Numbered from the stretch's first letter, positions 51,345 through 59,472 are shown. The stretch is 64,000 bases of DNA from Candidatus Peribacteria bacterium (GCA_016866875.1 VGKY01000005.1:1-64000); one strand, 5' to 3'. The notes: a model not told the origin generated them from the letters alone. A program made the numbers and translations.

Positions 51345-52275
51345 GCGAGAGAGAAAGTGCAGTGGCAGCCTCGCGGAAGGCATGCGGCGGCGGAGCGACG
51401 ATCTGAGTCATCCTTGATGAGCATGGAGACCTGAACGCAAGCTTCCATGCATGGAGCATGAGCGTTTGAACGTGATGGTGTTCCGCAAGCTCTGTGCTCG
51501 CCCGAGAGTGGTAGGTCGGATCACCGAGAACTGGATGTCCGATGCTTACAAGGTGCACTCTGATTTGGTGCGTCCGCCCCGTATGCAGCTCGCACTCCAG
51601 CAGCGTAGCTGTTCCAAAAGCAGAGACCGCAAGTGTCCGATAGGTCGTCCGTGCATCGCGTCGGTCCCTACCCGCGTTCGTGACGGTCATCTTCTTGTAG
51701 TCCGAGGTGCTCCTGGCGATGGGCGCATCGATGACTGCTGCAGCAGGGGAGGGGACTCCGGCAACAAGAGCGAGATAGCGCTTGTCGACCGATCGGTCGG
51801 CAAATTGCTTCTGGAGCAGCGCATGGGCGTCAGCGTTTTTCGCAAGCAGAAGGCAACCCGTCGTATCGCGATCGAGGCGGTGCACGAGTACAGCACTCTG
51901 CGAGAAGGGGAGTGATCGTTCCTTGAGGAGGAACGCAGCCGCATGGAGGATCGTCGCCGCATCCTTGGGGACACCCGGAGCCGGATGCACGGAAACGCCC
52001 GCGGGCTTGTCGATGACGATGCACGCATCATCTTCATAGAGAATCGGAAGTTGCAGATCGATAGGGGAGAGGAGGGACTCTGAGAGGGGAGTCGAGGAGT
52101 GCGAAACGACAACCGTATCACCGGGTGCAAGTACGAGAGCACCCTTGCGGGCGATGCGACCGTTCACGGTCACCAGGCCCGAGCGCACGGCTTCCGTAGC
52201 CTTCATGCGGCTCACGAAAGCGCCTTTCTCCGCGAGAAACGTATCCAGCCGTCCTGAGGCATCCACAGTCCACAT
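51331..52275 (-). CDS. rluD: RluA/RluD-family RNA pseudouridine synthase
   Basis: The N-terminal S4 domain (GRLDTFLAEKG...SGLVTVNGRIARKG) is followed by the catalytic domain with VLVHRLDRDTTGCLLLAKN (catalytic Asp) and ELHTGRTHQIRVHLVSIGHPVLGDPTY. It converts specific uridines of 23S rRNA or other RNA to pseudouridine; the exact target within the RluA/C/D group cannot be told. ATG 52275 is preceded by TAGAAT at 7 nt, supporting a leaderless mRNA. Confidence 0.93.
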   Translation of the reverse strand: MWTVDASGRLDTFLAEKGAFVSRMKATEAVRSGLVTVNGRIARKGALVLAPGDTVVVSHSSTPLSESLLSPIDLQLPILYEDDACIVIDKPAGVSVHPAPGVPKDAATILHAAAFLLKERSLPFSQSAVLVHRLDRDTTGCLLLAKNADAHALLQKQFADRSVDKRYLALVAGVPSPAAAVIDAPIARSTSDYKKMTVTNAGRDRRDARTTYRTLAVSAFGTATLLECELHTGRTHQIRVHLVSIGHPVLGDPTYHSRASTELAEHHHVQTLMLHAWKLAFRSPCSSRMTQIVAPPPHAFREAATALSLSLTPA

Positions 52276-52294
52276 CGGGCAGATTCTACTGGAA

Positions 52295-52380
52295 ACCCAG
52301 CCAAAAACCTCCATACTGTACCTCGTGGCTGGGTCTTCTGACCATAGCCCGCCAACAGCCGCTCCTCTGGAGCGGCTTTT
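52295..52380 (+). terminator. Long hairpin plus intrinsic terminator upstream of tyrS
   Basis: ACCCAGCCA/TGGCTGGGT (52295-52303 and 52326-52334) is followed by GCCGCTCC-TCT-GGAGCGGC (52358-52376) and TTTT. The second element is a textbook terminator. The region lies between rluD (minus) and the tyrS promoter, so it ends an unidentified plus-strand transcript: a small RNA, or a leader that reads into tyrS. No T-box consensus is visible. Confidence 0.7.
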
Positions 52381-52408
52381 GTCATAGTGTAAGCCTCTCA
52401 GCTACACT
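52379..52408 (+). promoter_or_regulatory. tyrS promoter
   Basis: TTGTCA (52379-52384), 18 bp, TACACT (52403-52408), 7 nt to ATG 52416. The -35 begins in the terminator T-run. Confidence 0.7.
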
Positions 52409-52415
52409 GCAGACG

Positions 52416-53576
52416 ATGAGTGCAACAGATCTCCTCACGCGCGGCGTTGAAGAAGTAGTTCCGCGAGACCTTGCAGAGCAGAAGCTGAAATCTGGAAAGA
52501 AGCTTCGGCTGTACCTCGGAATCGACCCGACGGGCAGCAAGCTGCATCTTGGTCACAGCGTCCCACTCCGTAAGCTTCAAGCATTTGCAGCCGCAGGACA
52601 TGAAGTGATCTTCCTCGTCGGAAGCTTCACCGCGATGATCGGGGACCCATCGGGGAGAGATGCCCTGAGAGAGCCACTCACCAAAGAGCAGGTCGTTAAG
52701 AACTTCGAGACGTACAAGGAACAAGCGGGAAAGGTGCTCGACTTTTCCACAGTGAAGATCGTCTACAACCACGAGTGGCTGGAGAAGCTTTCCATGAGTG
52801 AAATTCTGAAGCTCGGCAGTCAGTTCACCGTCCAGCAAATGATCAAGCGTGACATGTTTCAAACGCGCATAAAGGAGCAAGCAGATATTGCCGTTGCAGA
52901 ATTCCTCTACCCGATCATGGTGGGCTACGACTCCGTCATCCTCGATGTGGACTGCGAGCTCGGGGGATCTGACCAGCTCTTCAACATGCTCGCAGGGCGC
53001 ACACTGCAGCAGCGTCTCGGCAAGCGCGACAAGTTCGTCCTCACAACGAAGCTCATCGAAGGTACGGACGGCCGAAAAATGAGCAAGACGTACAACAACT
53101 GCATCTGGCTCGAGGACTCATCTACAGACATGTACGGAAAAATCATGCGCATCGAAGACAAGCTCATCACGACGTACATGGAGTGCTGCACAGGTATCCC
53201 CATGGAAGAAATCATCACGATAGAGAAGAAGATGAATCAGGAGGAAAACCCGATGCAGTTTAAAAAGCAGCTCGCGGAAGAGATCGTCCGTCTCTACCAC
53301 GGCGAAAAAGCTGCGAAGCAAGCTGCTGATGGATTTTCCAGCGTGTTTGCAAAAGGGGAGTTGCCGGAGGACATTCCCGAAATTGAAGCCCAAAAAGGGG
53401 AGTCGCTCCTCGACGTATTGCTGCGTGCAGGGGTGATCTCTTCAAAGTCCGATGGAAGACGATTGCTCGAACAAGGGGGGATTCACATGGGCGACAAGAG
53501 CATCTCCGACGGAAACTCCCCTGCTGCTCTGGGGGTATACAAAATTGGAAAGAGAAAGTTCTTGAAGATAGCTTAG
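52416..53576 (+). CDS. tyrS: Tyrosyl-tRNA synthetase
   Basis: Class I aminoacyl-tRNA synthetase. YLGIDPTGSKLHLGHSVPLRKL carries the HIGH motif (HLGH), GGSDQLFNMLAGR the Tyr pocket, and GRKMSKTYNN the KMSKS motif. A C-terminal S4 domain (AGVISSKSDGRRLLEQGGIHMGDK) binds the tRNA. 386 aa fits the shorter TyrRS branch. It has its own leaderless-type promoter. Confidence 0.97.
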   Translation: MSATDLLTRGVEEVVPRDLAEQKLKSGKKLRLYLGIDPTGSKLHLGHSVPLRKLQAFAAAGHEVIFLVGSFTAMIGDPSGRDALREPLTKEQVVKNFETYKEQAGKVLDFSTVKIVYNHEWLEKLSMSEILKLGSQFTVQQMIKRDMFQTRIKEQADIAVAEFLYPIMVGYDSVILDVDCELGGSDQLFNMLAGRTLQQRLGKRDKFVLTTKLIEGTDGRKMSKTYNNCIWLEDSSTDMYGKIMRIEDKLITTYMECCTGIPMEEIITIEKKMNQEENPMQFKKQLAEEIVRLYHGEKAAKQAADGFSSVFAKGELPEDIPEIEAQKGESLLDVLLRAGVISSKSDGRRLLEQGGIHMGDKSISDGNSPAALGVYKIGKRKFLKIA

Positions 53577-53597
53577 AGAAGCGCAAAATGACGAACT

Positions 53598-53927
53598 ATG
53601 GGTTATACGAGAGGCATGCTTGTCGGCTTTGCTGATCAAATCGAGGATGCATCCGTGCAACAGGCTTTTCAGCAACTCATACGAAAGGTTCCGTTTTATC
53701 GAGAGCGAGGTCTTCCGGTAGAACATTGCAATCACGCCCATATCGAGCAATTAGGCGTTCAACTACACATCGAGGATCTCACGGAGGAGTTCTTCCAGCG
53801 ATATCAGGAATTCGTTTCACATCAGGATCTAGATTCAATCGCGGAACCCATCACGCCGGAAAACATTGCAGAGTTCGCTCGATCGATAACGCCAGCAATC
53901 AGCGATGAGCAGCTGGAGTGCAACTAA
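53598..53927 (+). CDS. Hypothetical protein
   Basis: The 109-aa acidic protein has no signal or membrane segment; a His/Cys-containing patch (EHCNHAHIEQ) lies in the middle. It follows tyrS by 21 nt and may be co-transcribed. Its stop is 2 bp from the convergent 48-aa membrane-peptide gene. No family is recognised. Confidence 0.6.
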   Translation: MGYTRGMLVGFADQIEDASVQQAFQQLIRKVPFYRERGLPVEHCNHAHIEQLGVQLHIEDLTEEFFQRYQEFVSHQDLDSIAEPITPENIAEFARSITPAISDEQLECN

Positions 53928-53929
53928 AC

Positions 53930-54076
53930 CTACATCCCCATCCAGTACGGCACACTCGCCGCAGCGCTCACGAGGAGGACGGAGAGGATGAAGGCGATGC
54001 TGGCGGAGCGAGTTTCTGGGACATGACACTGCAGGAGACGATGAAGGTGGTCGATTCTTATAAGAATTCTCAGCAT
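53930..54076 (-). CDS. 48-aa single-helix membrane peptide, SOS cassette ORF B (candidate)
   Basis: The peptide begins MLRILIRIDHLHRLLQ and has one clear membrane helix near residues 26-42 (ASIAFILSVLLVSAAA), ending SVPYWMGM. Its ATG overlaps the stop of the preceding ORF in ATGCTGA, the hallmark of coupled translation. Size and design recall SOS-induced membrane peptides such as TisB (toxin) or SidA (division inhibitor), without sequence identity that I can claim. It is too short for normal gene finding. Confidence 0.5.
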   Translation of the reverse strand: MLRILIRIDHLHRLLQCHVPETRSASIAFILSVLLVSAAASVPYWMGM

Positions 54077-54330
54077 CCTCCGATTCGCCTCAGAGTGACG
54101 CGGCAGCCCATGGAAAGAAGCTCTCCGGTGACCTTGCGCATAGCAGGGGAGTGCTCAGGGCCTCCAAGGGGAAGTCGCACGGCGACGGTGCCACCCTTGG
54201 GAAATGCGCGAACCCATGCAATGAGCGGTTCGAGGCCATCGGAAGAGGAACACTGAATCATGACATGCGCCCCGCACCTTTTCTCCGAAGGCGTGCTGCT
54301 GCATCCGGTGGAAAAGGTGCGGGGCTGCAT
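54070..54330 (-). CDS. 86-aa protein, SOS cassette ORF A (candidate)
   Basis: ATG 54330 is 6 nt from TACACT in the promoter TTGATT-N17-TACACT. The N-terminal 24 codons coincide with a 15-bp inverted repeat, so the mRNA 5' end is strongly folded; translation may instead start at Met24, the beginning of a compact alpha/beta sequence (MIQCSSSDGLEPLIAWVRAF, then VTGELLSMGCRVTLRRIGGC). The family is not recognised; the size and SOS-type control allow a division-inhibitor or toxin-like role, which is inference. It is followed by coupled ORF B. Confidence 0.5.
   Translation of the reverse strand: MQPRTFSTGCSSTPSEKRCGAHVMIQCSSSDGLEPLIAWVRAFPKGGTVAVRLPLGGPEHSPAMRKVTGELLSMGCRVTLRRIGGC
54269..54325 (-). 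repeat. 15-bp perfect inverted repeat in the ORF A 5' region
   Basis: GCCCCGCACCTTTTC (54269-54283) pairs perfectly with 54311-54325 across a 27-nt loop. In a transcript starting at 54330 the stem would begin at about nucleotide 6 and shield the first start codon region. Confidence 0.75.
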
Positions 54331-54336
54331 ACCGAG

Positions 54337-54354
54337 AGTGTACGATCGTACACC
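54337..54354. promoter_or_regulatory. Candidate SOS box between ORF A and the ORF6N gene
   Basis: AGTGTA-CGATCG-TACACC. It matches the two recA boxes in arms and spacing, with one base different, and its spacer is itself a palindrome. The left arm read on the minus strand is the TACACT -10 box of ORF A. It also lies upstream of the plus-strand ORF6N gene, so it may control both. Confidence 0.6.
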
Positions 54355-54365
54355 CATAAAATCAA
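54337..54365 (-). promoter_or_regulatory. Promoter of ORF A
   Basis: TTGATT (54365-54360), 17 bp, TACACT (54342-54337), then 6 nt to ATG 54330. It is fully covered by the candidate SOS box. Confidence 0.6.
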
Positions 54366-54417
54366 GAGAACGATAGTATATTCCCTCGCCTTCACCTCCA
54401 CTTTTCCGTCTGATGCT

Positions 54418-54991
54418 ATGACTCCCCCTTCATCATCTCTGGAAATACCGCGAGAAGGAATCCTGCACTCGATTCTGATGATCCGGAACAAGAAGGTCCT
54501 GCTCGACAGTGATCTTGCTCAACTCTACAAAGTGCCGACATCGCGCTTAAACGAACAGGTGAAGCGCAACATGCACCGCTTTCCCATAGATTTTATGTTC
54601 AGGCCTACGCAAGAGGAATTCGAGGATTTGCTATCGCATAATGCGATATCAAAGAAGCGTGGCGGACGACGAAAGCTACCATACGTTTTTTACGGAGCAG
54701 GGGGTTGCCATGCTTTCCAGTATCCTGCGGAGCTTCCGGGCCGTTCAGGTAAACATTGCCATCATGCGTACATTTGTTGAGCATCGACGCATCATTGCCA
54801 CACGCAAAGACCTCGTGCACGAACCTGAAGAGATGGAACGAAGGTGCGATGAACATTTCCGAACTATATTCGACGTCATCCGGAGCCTTGTGTCCCATCC
54901 AACACCTCGTGCAAAGAATCGCATAGGATTGAAGGTACCGAAAAATCCGTGGTGTGCTACTTGCCGTGAAACTTCCGGTGTACGTCTTTGA
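54418..54991 (+). pseudogene. ORF6N-domain DNA-binding protein, frameshifted
   Basis: The first frame encodes ILHSILMIRNKKVLLDSDLAQLYKV...NEQVKRNMHRFPIDFMF, the ORF6N domain found in phage antirepressors and related proteins, up to KLPYVF. The family's next block TEQGVAMLSSILRS...RAVQVNIAIMRTFV is in the +1-shifted frame. The switch falls in a run of six T at 54686-54691; five T would restore one frame. It is a pseudogene, a slippage-expressed gene, or a base-calling error. It overlaps the 3' end of xerC/D by 35 bp. Confidence 0.8.
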
Positions 54992-55886
54992 GCTGCGGAT
55001 TGGTGACGTGCGTATAGATCTGCGTCGTTCCGAGATCCTTATGGCCGAGCATTTCTTGAACCGAGCGCAGATCCGCACCATTGCGGAGTAAATCTGTCGC
55101 AAAGGAATGCCGGAGGGTGTGGGGCGAGGGATTGCTAACTACGCCAGCCTTGAGCGCGTACTTCTTCACGATGTTCCAGATGGAAACGCGGGAGAGGCGG
55201 AACTCCTCCCCTGGAGGCATCGCCGTTCCTGCACGCTCCAGAGCCCGGATGAACAGGGGAGTGAGGTGATCCACCCGCGTATCGAGGTACGCTTTGAGCG
55301 CCTCCACTGCCCTATCGGAGAGGAAAACGACCCGGATCTTCCCCCGCTTTCCGCGGACGGAAATCTCGCGCGTATCGAAATTGAGGTCTCGGCAGTTGAG
55401 GGACCGAAGCTCCGCGAGGCGCAGCCCAGTGGAGAAGAAGGTCTGGAGGATCGCAAGGTCGCGCTTTCCCTCCCGCGTAGAGGTATCCGGCGCACTGAGC
55501 AAACGCTCCAGTTCCTCGTGGAAGAGCACCTTCACCTTGCGTTGATCCTCCTTGAAGCGCGATACGCGATCAGGAGGATAGACGTCTTGTTCCTCCTCCT
55601 GGATGAGATACCGGAGGAAGGCGCGGAGGATCGTCAGATGGTGATTCTTCGTCCGGATGGTGAATTCCCGGCCCTGCCTGGTGCGATAGGCGTGCAGTGC
55701 GGACTTATAGATGCGTACGGACTGCTTATCCACCTGGGACGCGTCATCGATGTTCATGAGGGAGGGAAGCAGCGTCAGCGACTGCCGATAGGCATCAACC
55801 GTCAGCGGCGACTTGTTTTCCTCAGCTCGCAGGTACTCTAGGTACCGATGGATTGCCTGCGATAATGGAGTAGGAGGTGAAGTCAT
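54957..55886 (-). CDS. Tyrosine recombinase XerC/XerD
   Basis: The 309-aa protein has an N-terminal SAM-like core-binding domain and a catalytic domain with TGLRLAELRSL (Arg I), VRGKRGKIRVV (Lys), HTLRHSFATDLL (His/Arg II) and LGHKDLGTTQIYTH (nucleophile Tyr). Length and architecture fit a chromosome-dimer resolvase, but a mobile-element integrase is not fully excluded given the frameshifted ORF6N next door. ATG 55886 begins MTSPPTPLSQAIHRYLEYL, the normal start position. Confidence 0.94.
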   Translation of the reverse strand: MTSPPTPLSQAIHRYLEYLRAEENKSPLTVDAYRQSLTLLPSLMNIDDASQVDKQSVRIYKSALHAYRTRQGREFTIRTKNHHLTILRAFLRYLIQEEEQDVYPPDRVSRFKEDQRKVKVLFHEELERLLSAPDTSTREGKRDLAILQTFFSTGLRLAELRSLNCRDLNFDTREISVRGKRGKIRVVFLSDRAVEALKAYLDTRVDHLTPLFIRALERAGTAMPPGEEFRLSRVSIWNIVKKYALKAGVVSNPSPHTLRHSFATDLLRNGADLRSVQEMLGHKDLGTTQIYTHVTNPQLKDVHRKFHGK

Positions 55887-56021
55887 GCGTGTAACGTGTG
55901 CAGGAATCTTGGCTTCCAGAGTGGGGAAGTGGTGTTTTCCACACTCTCTCCTACTTAACATAATGCATTTTATGCTAACTATTCAATTGACAATGCAACG
56001 CAGGTGATCCAATCACACTCT

Positions 56022-56624
56022 TCACGAGCGTTCTCGCAGCGGAGCTCTCGTGGCCACCATGAAGTACAGGAGTGCTGAGACTTCGCGAGTGACGCTGCGC
56101 AGAAGGAACGTGCCGCGCGGGAGATCACTGGCAGGGTAGGTGCTGAGGCTCCCCCACCCCTGGGCTGCTGCGAGGTACCGGATCCGCGCGAGGTGGTAGG
56201 CATCCGATACGGCAACAACCGATGTGCAGTCCTCGAGGAGTGGGCGCGCGTACACCAGGTTCTCCCACGTGGAGCGTGACTGGTCCTCGAGCACGATGCG
56301 CTCCGGGTCTACGCCTTCGCGAATTGCGACTCTGCGCATGATCTCCGCCTCGGATTGGTGGTGCAGATCCCCACGACCACCGCTGAGGATCAAGCGATGG
56401 ACTTTGCCCTCCCGCATCAGCTTCGCTGCCGTTATCGTGCGGCGGAGAATTCCCGGCCCCGGAACATCGTCCCAGTGAACGGCTGCGCCAAACACCAGCG
56501 CGCAATCCGCCGGAAGGGACGCAGCGGGAGAGAACGCGAGAACGACACGAGCCACAAGGGCTAGTGCCACCACAAGCGGGGTAAGGAGCACGAGGAGGGT
56601 CCCGGTGCGACAGCTGAGCATCAT
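56022..56624 (-). CDS. YdcF/SanA-like DUF218 membrane protein
   Basis: One N-terminal helix (TLLVLLTPLVVALALVARVVLAF) precedes a DUF218 domain: CALVFGAAVHWD, GILRRTITAAKLMREGKVHRLILSGGRGD, EAEIMRRVAIREGVDPERIVLEDQSRSTWENL and VVAVSDAYHLARI. Family members act in the envelope (vancomycin tolerance in SanA); the reaction is unknown. ATG 56624 is 1 nt after the stop of the upstream gene, so the pair is coupled. Confidence 0.88.
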   Translation of the reverse strand: MMLSCRTGTLLVLLTPLVVALALVARVVLAFSPAASLPADCALVFGAAVHWDDVPGPGILRRTITAAKLMREGKVHRLILSGGRGDLHHQSEAEIMRRVAIREGVDPERIVLEDQSRSTWENLVYARPLLEDCTSVVAVSDAYHLARIRYLAAAQGWGSLSTYPASDLPRGTFLLRSVTREVSALLYFMVATRAPLRERS

Positions 56625-56625
56625 G

Positions 56626-58227
56626 TCAGCGGACGGTGGATGAACGCGTGAGGGCATCAATAGTGATGTGTGAAGGAATGCGTGGCAGAACGTCATTCCA
56701 GGGAGGCCAGAGGCGGATTTTGGCATTATCGACCTCGGGAAGGTTGCGCAGGATGCGCAGAGCATCAGGACGAGAAAGTCCCGTGACGTGCTCACGGACA
56801 CGCTTGCTGAAGCGAGCCCCTGCGGGCGAGAGTGGATCGAGGATGTACTGCTCGGTACCCGAGAGATCGACCGTGAGCTTCACCCAGGAGAGATCGTCCG
56901 CATAGTCGATGACGTGCGCGATCAGCCGGTCGAGTCCGATCGTATCGGGAAGCAACCGCTTCCCTTCGCTTACGTGCATCGCAAGTTCATCGCTCAACAT
57001 CCGTAAAATGCCCATGGCATCGTAAGCGTACGCCGTGTAGGTGAGTGCACCTTCCAATGGGATGGACGTAACGGCCTGCCCGAGGAACGCATCGGGCAAG
57101 ACGAAATCGTGGTACGCGCTCTCGGTGAGCTCCTCGTAGTACAGAATCTCCAAACTTCCGTCCACATGCCGAGAGTTGTAGAGCTCTCGCTCCTCATCCA
57201 CGAGCTGCTTGGCTGTTGCGAGGAGATCCTGCTCAAGCTGCTTGCGGGCGACGTCGATGTCCTTCTGGTGTAGAACTGTTCGAAACGACGTCCTACCTCC
57301 CTGCAATGCGGTCCTGTTCTCCGCGTACACGAGCTGACGCTCCTCAGAACTGAGCCCTGGGAAATCCCACCGCAACCCCGCAGGAAGGTTCCCTCGCTCG
57401 CCGATGACATCCCCGTACAGATCGAGATCTGCGGACTCCACACGGACCGTCAACTCCTCGCCTGGACCTACATTTATGGGATCGAGCAAATGAAAGACCA
57501 TACCGGCATTGTTGACGACGCGCGTCTTCGATCGTAAGGAATACACTTCCGCACTCCTATTCAACACCGTCACCTCGCCGCCTGCCTTTTCACCGACGAA
57601 GTCCTTGCTGATCTGATCGAATGTCAGATGACGGCGGATTTCGACGCGAATGGGCCTCAGCTCCATCATGCGGACGCGCGGAGGGACAGCGACGGAGCTC
57701 CCCGATTGCACCAACCACACGTTTGCGGTCTGACTCACGCTATCCTCGCGCGGCCAGACCACGATCGTCGCGGTCGGCAGGAGCCAGAAGAGTACGAAGA
57801 AGAAGAGACCGAAGCTGAGCGTGCACAGGATCCAGATGCGCAATCGAGGAACCGTAAGTAACCCCATGCCCTGCAATCGCGATCGAATGTGCTGACGCCA
57901 TACATGGGGCGAGTAGGAACGCAGGATCTCGGGGAGCATCGCATGTTGCTGCAGTAACATGCGCAGATCGGCAATACGGTCGATGACGCGCAATCCGCGT
58001 GAACGCAATCCACGCACGAGCTTACGATCGCGAACGGCAAAGCGCGCACGCGATCCGAGGGAAGAGCAAACGTCGAGAAACGGGTCACGCTGCTCCGGGT
58101 GCTCATTGAACGCCGACGCATACGGAGTCACTATAAGAAGCATCTCTCCCTCCGTGAACTCCGCTCTACGCATGTACGCAGACCAAGACTCCCCTTCCTG
58201 CGGTATGAGCACGACCAGTTCGGACAT
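56626..58227 (-). CDS. Membrane protein with baseplate-J-like beta domain
   Basis: The 533-aa protein has a cytoplasmic N-terminal domain of about 125 residues, one membrane helix (IWILCTLSFGLFFFVLFWLL), and an extracellular part with EVTVLNRSAEVYSLRSKTRVVNNAGMVFHL...GERGNLPAG...QLVYAENRTALQGG. That block follows the pattern of proteins annotated as baseplate J/gp47-like in candidate-phyla genomes. It may belong to a surface or contractile-like structure; no other phage-tail genes are near. ATG 58227 follows TATGCT at 7 nt. Confidence 0.75.
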   Translation of the reverse strand: MSELVVLIPQEGESWSAYMRRAEFTEGEMLLIVTPYASAFNEHPEQRDPFLDVCSSLGSRARFAVRDRKLVRGLRSRGLRVIDRIADLRMLLQQHAMLPEILRSYSPHVWRQHIRSRLQGMGLLTVPRLRIWILCTLSFGLFFFVLFWLLPTATIVVWPREDSVSQTANVWLVQSGSSVAVPPRVRMMELRPIRVEIRRHLTFDQISKDFVGEKAGGEVTVLNRSAEVYSLRSKTRVVNNAGMVFHLLDPINVGPGEELTVRVESADLDLYGDVIGERGNLPAGLRWDFPGLSSEERQLVYAENRTALQGGRTSFRTVLHQKDIDVARKQLEQDLLATAKQLVDEERELYNSRHVDGSLEILYYEELTESAYHDFVLPDAFLGQAVTSIPLEGALTYTAYAYDAMGILRMLSDELAMHVSEGKRLLPDTIGLDRLIAHVIDYADDLSWVKLTVDLSGTEQYILDPLSPAGARFSKRVREHVTGLSRPDALRILRNLPEVDNAKIRLWPPWNDVLPRIPSHITIDALTRSSTVR

Positions 58228-58260
58228 GGGAGGCAGCATACCTGTACCGTTCCCGCGACA

Positions 58261-59472
58261 CTATTTCCTCTGTAGCGCCTTCAAAGCCGGCAACTCCCCT
58301 CCTCCGATGAATTCCAGCATCGCACCCCCTCCGGTGCTCACGTACGTGTAGGCGCTAAGCGGCAATCCGTAGCGGGTATGGAAGTCGATCGTGTCCCCTC
58401 CTCCGAGTACCGCAGTAGCTCCATTGCTGCATGCTTGCGATATGGATTGCGCGATGCGCTTAGTTGCCCGCGAGAAACGCTCCGTTTCATAGAGACCGAG
58501 CGGCCCGTTCCAGATGATCGTCTTTGCCTGTGCAATCCGAGCGACATATGCATCGGCTGTGGCAGAGCCTATGTCGAACATAGCAAGATCCTCAGCAATA
58601 GCATCGGTCGGCACTTCCTTCGCCGCTTCAGGATGCGCGGGATCGGGTGCTACGACGGCGTCCACAGGGACATGTATGCGCGCTGATCCACCAACGCCGG
58701 ACTGCCCCAAAAGCTCCCTGCACGTCGGAATGAACTCTGTTTCACACATACTCCTCCCGATGCCCCGTCCAGATGCGCTAATGAATGCATTGGCAATGCA
58801 TCCGCCGACAAGCACGTCATCCCCCTTGCGCATGAAGTGACGTATGACGGGGATCTTCGTCTCCATCTTCGCTCCACTGATCACGAGTGCCACGGGGTGC
58901 TCAGGATGTTTTGTCACAGCGGAGAGGTGACGCACCTCCTGCTCCAATTGCAAACCCATGAAGGAAGGGAGCAGCTGAGGAACGCCCACCATGCTCGCAT
59001 GCGCGCGGTGGCAATTAGTAAAGGCATCGTTCACATAGATATCCGCGAGCGACGCGAGCTTTCTTGCAAACTCCGGATCATTCCTCTTCTCGCGAGGATC
59101 GAAGCGCAGGTTCTCAAGGAGCAGCACCCCGCCGGGCTTCAACGCCGCTGCTCCACTATTGGCCACCTCACCGATGCAAGACTCCGCGAATGCGACGGAA
59201 ACATTAAGAAGTTGTTCCAATACTGGAACCAGCGGTTTCTGACTGAATGCGGGATCGGGTTTGTCTTTGGGGCGCCCCTGGTGAGCCATAATCACCAGAG
59301 AAGCTCCTCGCTTCAAAATCTCCTGCATTGTCGGCACAAGTGCCTCGATGCGCGAAATATCAACGACCTTTCCATCCTCCGTCGGCACATCGAATCCAGC
59401 GCGCAGAAGCACACGCTTTCCAGAAAGATCGGCATCCTTGAGGAGGGGGTATGGCAGCGGGGATTGGTTCAT
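58261..59472 (-). CDS. pgk: Phosphoglycerate kinase
   Basis: Glycolytic kinase of 403 aa. VLLRAGFDVPTEDGKV, ILKRGASLVIMAHQGRPK, LLLENLRFDPREKRN, and the C-terminal WNGPLGLYE and VLGGGDTIDF (nucleotide loop, Thr in place of the more common Ser) are present. The start is supported by TAGGCT 6 nt before ATG. It is separated from both gap genes, so glycolytic genes are scattered here. Confidence 0.96.
   Translation of the reverse strand: MNQSPLPYPLLKDADLSGKRVLLRAGFDVPTEDGKVVDISRIEALVPTMQEILKRGASLVIMAHQGRPKDKPDPAFSQKPLVPVLEQLLNVSVAFAESCIGEVANSGAAALKPGGVLLLENLRFDPREKRNDPEFARKLASLADIYVNDAFTNCHRAHASMVGVPQLLPSFMGLQLEQEVRHLSAVTKHPEHPVALVISGAKMETKIPVIRHFMRKGDDVLVGGCIANAFISASGRGIGRSMCETEFIPTCRELLGQSGVGGSARIHVPVDAVVAPDPAHPEAAKEVPTDAIAEDLAMFDIGSATADAYVARIAQAKTIIWNGPLGLYETERFSRATKRIAQSISQACSNGATAVLGGGDTIDFHTRYGLPLSAYTYVSTGGGAMLEFIGGGELPALKALQRK

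Noticed and set aside
52295-52415. T-box riboswitch for tyrS
   Set aside because: No AGGGTGGNACCGCG-like T-box sequence, and the tyrS promoter lies after the terminator. It is kept only as an unassigned hairpin pair.
53835-54029. Minus-strand frame of 64 codons overlapping ORF B
   Set aside because: It is Arg/Leu/Cys-rich without a helix or domain pattern, and it overlaps the better-supported coupled frame ORF B.
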